Shown here: positions 57,880 to 64,000 of the stretch, piece after piece | How the letters are laid out: the number at the start of each line of letters is the position of its first letter | How positions within the stretch are numbered: position 1 is the first letter of the stretch | Assembly: GCF_024679095.1 (NCBI RefSeq) | Contig: NW_026110828.1 | Location: 1-64,000, forward strand | Direction of reading: 5' to 3' | Length of the DNA stretch: 64,000 bases | Origin: Eriocheir sinensis | Taxonomy: Eukaryota; Arthropoda; Malacostraca; Decapoda; Varunidae | Position numbers and translations under genes: made by a program | The notes under the pieces: generated by a model | What the model was told of the DNA's origin: nothing | Database searches by the model: none | The model's input: the letters and a program-made list of their open reading frames with translations, nothing else

Positions 57880-59460
57880 GATTTATTCCCTCATTGACTA
57901 AGTTTGGCCTTGTCTCCCCTTCTTTGCTCTTTATAATCTTCCCTACGTTTTCTTTTTCCCATTTTCTTTGATCTATATCCATGTTTTTCTTTGTCAATTC
58001 ACGTCCAATATTAGTGATTTGTTTCCTCATCGGTTTTGTCTCCCCTTGTTATTTAGCTTCTTGTAATCTTTCCCATATGTTTTTCCCACCTAAATATTCT
58101 TTGATCTATAATATGCATGTTTTATTTTTTTTATTTTTTTTAGTGAAGTCCAATATTCGAGACTTATTTCATCATTGACTTGAGTTCGGCCTTGTCTTCC
58201 CTTCTTTAGCTTTTTATAATCTTAGTTACATGTTGTTTTCAATCCTAAATATTCTTTGATCTAAAATATGCAAGTTTTATTTTTTATTTTTTTTAGTTAA
58301 GTCCAATATTCGTGACTTCATCATTGACTTAAGTTCGGCCTTGTCTTCTGTTCTTTAGCTTCTTATAATCTTGTTGTTTTCACACCTAAATATTCTTTGA
58401 TCTATATCCAAGTTATTTTTTTTTTGTTAAGTCCAATATTCGTTATTTATTTCATCATTGACTTAGTTCTGATTTGTCTCCCCTCCTCAGTGTTTTTTTT
58501 TTTACAATCTTTCCTACAGTTTTATTTTTCCCTCCTAAATTTCCTTTGATCTAGAATGTTTATCTTTTCGAGTGATTTATTTCCTCATTGACTAAACGCA
58601 TTTCCTTCTCCTCCTCCGTCAATCTCTACTTCATCTTTCCTACAAGTTATTTTTCACACCTAAATTTCCTTTGAAGTGAAATATTCGTGACTTCTTTTTC
58701 ATCTTATTCACGTCTAACACTCTGACTTATTTCCTCATCGACTTAAGAGCATGTGAGTTTTTCTTCTTTCAATCTCTATGTTCTTACCTACATGCAAATT
58801 TCACATCTATATTTCCTTTGATGTGAAATATGCGTAACTTCCTTTCTAATTTACGTCTAATACTTGTGACCTATTATCCTCATTGACTTAAGAGCATGTG
58901 AGTTTTTTTTCATTCGATCTCTATATATTCTCATCTACATGCTAATTTCACACCTATATTTCCTTTGATGTGAAATATGGGTAACTTTCTTTCTAATTTA
59001 CGTCTAATACTCGTGACTTACTCCCTCATTGACTTAAGAGCATGAGTTTTTTCTTCTTTCAATCTTTATATATTCTCATCTACATGCTAATTTCACACAT
59101 ATATTTCCTTTGAAGTGAAATATGGGTAACTTTCTTTCTAATTTAAGTCTAATACTCGTGACATATTCCCTCATTGACTTACGGCAATGTCTCTTTTTCC
59201 TTCCTTAAGTCTTTCCTACATGTTATTTTCCACACATACATTTCCTTTGATGTGAAATATGCGTAACTTTCTTTCTCATCTACGTCTAATACTCGTGACT
59301 TACTCCCTCATCGACTTACGGCAATGTCTCTTATTCCTTTTTTCAGTCTTTCCTACATGTTATTTCCACACATACATTTCCTTTGATCTGAAGTATGCTA
59401 AAGTCTTCTTCTCTCCGTCAAACACTTATGATTTATCTCCTCACAGACTCAGATAAACGC
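57880..59460 (+). repeat. Diverged tandem array, unit about 145 bp, about twelve copies
   Basis: TCATTGACTTAAG or TCATCGACTTA recurs near 57892, 58029, 58171, 58321, 58455, 58584, 58735, 58880, 59027, 59171, 59308 and 59440. Units also share TTTCCTTTGATGTGAAATAT and TTACGTCTAATACTCGTGAC. The second half is more uniform than the first. Confidence 0.8.
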
Positions 59461-59591
59461 ACACACTCGCCTCCTTTTCCTTCCTGGTTCCTCGTGACCT
59501 AACCCCATTTGTCACTATTCACTTCTAAATCATCCTTTCACGTATGGAGCATCAAGGCAGCTCTCCACTTGACCTGACCTCTCTTTTGACC

Positions 59592-59690
59592 ACTCATTCT
59601 TTTCTTTTTACTACAAAGGAGACAGCTCAAGGGCACAAAATAAGGAAACAATACTAAAAAAAGCCCGCTACTCGCTGCTATGGAAGAACT
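59592..59690 (-). repeat. LINE-like 3' tail, inverted copy
   Basis: GGAGACAGCTCAAGGGCACA then AAAAAAGCCCGCTACT, the complement of the tail at 28696-28765. Confidence 0.6.
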
Positions 59691-60100
59691 GTTACAGCGT
59701 CGTTTTCTTCGTTTCTTCCCGTTTTTTATTATTATACTTCTTTGTGAGTGGTCTATGTTCTTTCTCGTACTATCCACAAGTTAGAGAATTATTACAGCCC
59801 CGTTTTCTTCGTTTCTTCCCGTTTTTTTATTACTAACCTTCCTTGTGATTACTCTTATGTTCCTCTTTCTCCTACTATCCACAAGCTGAAGAATTGTTAC
59901 AGCTCCGTTTTCTTCGCTTCAAGGGTGACTCAAGCTTTTTATATTCACTGTTTCGCGTTTTCTTTATAACTAACCTTCTTTCTGATTACTCTATTTCCTT
60001 CTTTCTCCTACTATCCACAAGCTGAAGAATTGTTACAGCTTGTTTTCTTCGTTTCATGGGTGACTCAAGCATTTTTATATTCCACTGTTTCGTTTTATTA
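59686..60100 (+). repeat. Tandem array, unit about 105-125 bp, four copies
   Basis: GAATTGTTACAGC, CGTTTTCTTCGTTTC and CCTACTATCCACAAGCTGAA recur. The last two units add GGGTGACTCAAGC, TATATTC and ACTGTTTCG. Confidence 0.75.
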
Positions 60101-60227
60101 CCACGGACCCCAAAACACTTCACGAGGCGGATTGAAAGCAGATGTTTGGACGTGGGTTTTGGGAACGTCACCTGCATCGTATTAATCTTCTTTATTGGTT
60201 GTGTCTATCAGTTTATTCTCATCCTCC

Positions 60228-60231
<4 letters not shown>

Positions 60232-60266
<35 letters not shown>

Positions 60267-61147
60267 TTCCTCCCTGACTAATTCCACACGTTGCCAAATT
60301 CTCTCGCCCTCTCCTCCCTCCCTCTCTCCCTCTCTTCTTGCGTCTCTCTCCTCTTCTCCCGTGTCATCTCTCCTCCCATTCATCTCCCGTTTATCTCCCT
60401 TCTCTTAGTCTCCCTTCGCCCTCTCGATAAGACCACACAGACGATAGAGCGAGGCGGCGTCTCTAAGGGCCACTCTTTTACCTCTTCTGTTTTTACGAAG
60501 TTGTTGGATTTCTCGTTAGTGTGCAGGGCGAGGAGGAGGAGGAGGAGGAGGAGGAGGAGGAGGAGGGATGGTTCGTGGAAGAGAAGGGGACAGGATGATG
60601 GGAAGTGAAGGCAATTGTGTAGAAGGGAGTGAATTAAGGGAGGATGAAGGGGAAGAAGGAAGGATTGAAGGGGAGGGGAGATGGTTGATGGGAGAGAAGG
60701 GAAGAGAAGGGAAGGAGGGAGGGTATATGGGAAGGAAAGGGAGGAGGGGAGAGGGGGAGAGGAGGGAGAGTATACAGAGGAAGGGAAAGAGTTGGATAGA
60801 TGAGACAAAAAAAAAAGAAAAAAAAAAAGAAAAAAAAAAAAAAGGAAGATGTAGAGAAGTGGGAGAGAAAACGAAGGAGAGAAAAGGAGGATAAGAGGAA
60901 GAAGGAGGAAAAGATAAGGAAGGGGAAGGGGAATAAAAAAGAGGAAGAAACTTAGAAGAGGGGAAAAATGAGGAAAAAAGAGGAAAGATGAGGAAGGGAA
61001 AAAAACTTGGGAAACGGAAATAAATAAAGGAGAAAGAAAAGGAAAACGGGAGAGAAAGATGAGGAGAAAAAAAATACGGAGAGAAAGAAAGTAGGAGGAA
61101 GAAATACGAGAGGAAAAAGAAGAAAAAAAGAGGAAAAAAGAGGATAG

Positions 61148-61199
<52 letters not shown>

Positions 61200-61288
61200 C
61201 GAATTTAAATGGCCTTGTCTTGAGGTAATGAAGAAAAATGAGGAAAACAACAACAACCAAGACAATGATTATACGATGAAAAGATCTA

Positions 61289-61346
<58 letters not shown>

Positions 61347-61350
61347 GTAG
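60232..61350. repeat. (AC)n, pyrimidine/purine blocks, (GA)n and (ATT)n
   Basis: (AC)n 60232-60262; pyrimidines 60300-60420; (GGA)n 60531-60565; purine block to 61145; (GA)n 61149-61194; (ATT)n 61291-61346. The 249-codon minus frame is an artefact. Confidence 0.88.
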
Positions 61351-61379
61351 TATCATTTTTTGTCTTCATACACAATACT

Positions 61380-61887
61380 CACTTTCCTTCTCCTTTCCTC
61401 CTCCTCCTCTTTCTTTTCCCATCTTTTTCTTCACTTCATTCTCTCAATTTTCTTCTTTCTTTCTTCTTTTCTTCACACACAATATACCAACTCTCCTCCT
61501 CTTCCTTTTTGTTCTCCTTTTTCTTCTATCTCTCTTACTTTTTCCTTCTTTTTTTCCTCTCATGTTTCTTCCATTTTCTTCCTCCTCCTCATTTTTCCCT
61601 TTATATATTTTTTCCTCTTCTCTTCTGTTCCACTTTCTGATTTTCTTTCTTCTTTTTACATATATTAGTTCCCTTCTCTTTCTTTTCCTTTCCCTTCCTT
61701 CACCTCCTTCTCCTTATACTTTTCTTTTTCTTTCGTATCCAAGTCTTTTCTGTTCGGTCTTTTTATGAGGCGCCAAAAGGGGTGAGTGAAACCTTAGGCG
61801 AGGCGTTGGCGGTAAAATGTGAGACTCTTCTTGTGCCCCGAGTCTCTCTTTTTAATTCGAGTGTGTGTGAGAGGAGAGAAACAGTAT

Positions 61888-61953
<66 letters not shown>

Positions 61954-62530
61954 TCAGATGGCCGCGCGGAGGAGAGGGGAAAGGAAAAGAAGGAAAGAAA
62001 AGATGAACACAGGATTTAAATTTAAGGAAGAAGGAAAGCAGAAGAGGAAAAAGGAAACAAAAGGTAAGAAGATGACAAAGGAAGGGAAAGAAAGAGAAAA
62101 GAAAAAAAAGAAGGAAGGAAAAGAGGAACCCAGGGATCAAAATTAAAAAAGGAGGAAAACAAAAGAGAAAAGAAACAGAAGGGAAAGAGAAATATGGAAA
62201 AGACGGGAAGGAGGGAAGAAGAAAAGAGAAAAGAAACAGAGGGCAAAGAGGAATATAAAAAGAATGAAACGAAGGAAGGAGAAAAGAAAAAGGAGGAAAG
62301 TAAAAGAGAAAAAGGAAGGAAAAGCAGGAACAATATTAAGGATAGAAGGAAGGACACTGATAGGAGGGAGGAGGGAGGGGGTGGAGGAAAGGAGGGGAGG
62401 GAGAGACACAGGTGAGAAAGAAGATGATTATTGGAGAGAAAGGGAGAGTACAGGTAAGCCTCAGGTGTGATCAGGCGTGGCGGCGGTGATGATGATGGTG
62501 GAGTAGTCTTGCGGTGGTGGTTGAAGTGGA

Positions 62531-62563
<33 letters not shown>

Positions 62564-62805
62564 TGTGGTGAGTATCATAAACAAACAAACAAACAAACAA
62601 ACAATAACAGTATAGAGAGGAAGTATTTGGTTGACGAAGATAATTAGCTAAGGAAGAGGAGGAGGAAGAAGAGGGAGAGAGGAGGGAAGGAAGAGAAGTA
62701 AGGAAGAGGAGGGTGAAGAAGGAGAGAGGAGGAATAGAGGAGAAAGAGATAAGGATGAGGAAAAGAAAGAAAAGGAGAGGAGGAGAGAAGGGAGAAAGTG
62801 TAAAG

Positions 62806-62898
<93 letters not shown>

Positions 62899-62980
62899 AA
62901 GAGAGGAGAGAGAAGAGGGGGAAAGAAAGGGAGGAGGAAGAGAGAGAGAGAGAGAGGAATAGGGGGTGTGGGGGGGGTCA
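61380..62980. repeat. Pyrimidine block, (GT)n, purine block and (GA)n
   Basis: C/T-rich 61380-61750; (GT)n 61891-61950; purine block 61970-62460; GGT/ATG triplets 62478-62575; (AAAC)n 62578-62603; purines 62650-62960 with (GA)n 62812-62893. Confidence 0.88.
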
Positions 62981-62989
62981 TTCTTTCCT

Positions 62990-63340
62990 TTCGTGCGTTC
63001 GTTCGTATGTCCCCCCTCCCATCCCCCACCCTTCCTTACCTGAGCATGATTCTAGTGTACCTGGTTACCTGTTGTTGTGTCCGTAATCACCTGGCTAAAC
63101 ACACCTTACCTGCCCTTAATAACAAACAGATTGGACAGGTAAGTTGCGTGAGTCCCCGTGAATCAAGTCTAACCATCAACAACAGACTCCATCCCATTCC
63201 CTTTTATCGCTTCTACTTCCTCTCTCAGCGGTATTTTCCTGCCCTGATCGGATATGCAAGAATGGCGTGAGGGAGTTGGTATTTATTTAGCATCTGTTGG
63301 TGTGTGGAAAGCTTTTTGGGAAGGGGGTGGGTGGGGGGGA
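62990..63340. other. Unique segment in presumed cut intron
   Basis: Complex sequence with several CACCT/AGGTAA words but no open frame with recognisable protein. Confidence 0.5.
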
Positions 63341-64000
63341 TTGAAGGGTTAAGAGGTTTGTGTGTTGAGGTATAAGGGAAGGGAAGGGATGAAAGGAGGA
63401 ATGGATAGTGAAGGGTAAAGGAAGGGAAAGGAAGATAAAGGGGGAAGGGAAAGGAAGGAAAAGGAAGGAAAGGGTTGTGTTGAGGAAGGAATGGGATACG
63501 AAAGAAAAGGAGATGAATGGGATAAGAAAGAATGGAATATAAAAAGAAAGGAAGGGAAGGTGAGGAGAGAGAAATGGACTAAGAAAAGAAGGGAATGGAG
63601 AAAGAAAGAAACATAAGGGAAAGGAAGGATTGCAAAAAAGAGGAGATAGAGAAAATAAGAAAAAAATAGAAAGGAAGAGAAAGGAAGGGAAAGAGTATTA
63701 AAGGATAAGAGATACAATGGAAAAGAGAAGAGAGAAAGGAAAAGATAAATAAAAGAAAGGAGAGAAAAGAGGGAAGAGAGGAAAGAGGAGGAAAACGAGA
63801 AAGAGGGCGAGGAAAAAAGGGAGAAAGGAAAAGGAGGAAAAAAAGGAAGAAAGGAAGGGAAGAGGAGGAAAAAAGGAAAGGGAAAGAAAGGAAGGGAGAT
63901 AATCACGAGAAAGTGGGAGAAGGTTGAGAAAGTCAGGCTGGGGAAAAAAGGAGAGAGAAAGGGAAAAGGAGGAAAAAAAAGGGAGAAAGGAAGGGAAGAG
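63340..64000 (+). repeat. Purine block to window end
   Basis: GGAAA/GAAGG words throughout; the 185-codon Phe/Ser/Leu minus frame is an artefact. Confidence 0.85.

Larger units (their letters stand above)
51245..64000 (-). other. Probable cut intron running past the window edge
   Basis: Upstream of the CUT repeat 2 exon. No exon coding for the start of CUT repeat 2 (an LDT-type motif followed by a donor) or for CUT repeat 1 was found by eye. If none exists the intron exceeds 12.7 kb. A short exon hidden in this repeat-rich stretch cannot be excluded. Confidence 0.55.

Noticed and set aside
63060..63270. Possible upstream cut exon or other gene in unique sequence
   Set aside because: Donor-like ACAG|GTAAGT is on the plus strand, opposite to cut, and no frame encodes recognisable residues.

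Overview
The window is eukaryotic DNA from an arthropod, most likely a decapod crustacean and possibly a brachyuran crab. Three things point there. The only recognisable gene encodes an arthropod-type Cut homeodomain protein. There is a degenerate interstitial array of TTAGG, the arthropod telomere motif. Dinucleotide and trinucleotide microsatellites, polypurine blocks and LINE-type fragments are very dense, as in decapod genomes. The species assignment is inference.

The one supported gene is the 3' part of cut (CUX family), on the minus strand. Five coding exons splice in frame: 51244-51116, 50352-50223, 45085-44919, 44649-44509 and 44411-43137. They give 613 residues ending at a TGA: most of CUT repeat 2, a linker, the whole of CUT repeat 3, a homeodomain with His at position 50, and a long Pro/acidic tail. 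CUT repeat 1, the start of CUT repeat 2 and the N-terminal coiled coil are not seen between 51245 and 64000, so the upstream exons probably lie outside the window. That would make 51245-64000 intronic.

Layout. 1-43136 is 3' UTR and downstream flank of cut. It holds microsatellites, purine- or pyrimidine-only blocks, several satellite-like tandem arrays, three MITE-like elements, a broken LINE and a few islands of complex sequence. 43137-51244 is the cut exon cluster with its introns. 51245-64000 is filled with microsatellites and, at 56.3-60.1 kb, four different tandem arrays in a row.

The long open frames elsewhere translate to runs such as SLSLSL, CVCVCV, PPPP or EEEE. They follow from microsatellites and one-strand purine bias and are not called as genes. 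No tRNA, rRNA, CRISPR or bacterial operon was seen. The most interesting items are a 97-bp intron with an 18-unit TG tract that splits CUT repeat 3, a triple CCAAT box with exact 32-bp spacing plus a CRE beyond the 3' end of cut, a 98-nt poly-G run inside a satellite array, the interstitial TTAGG block, and several MITEs with clear inverted ends.
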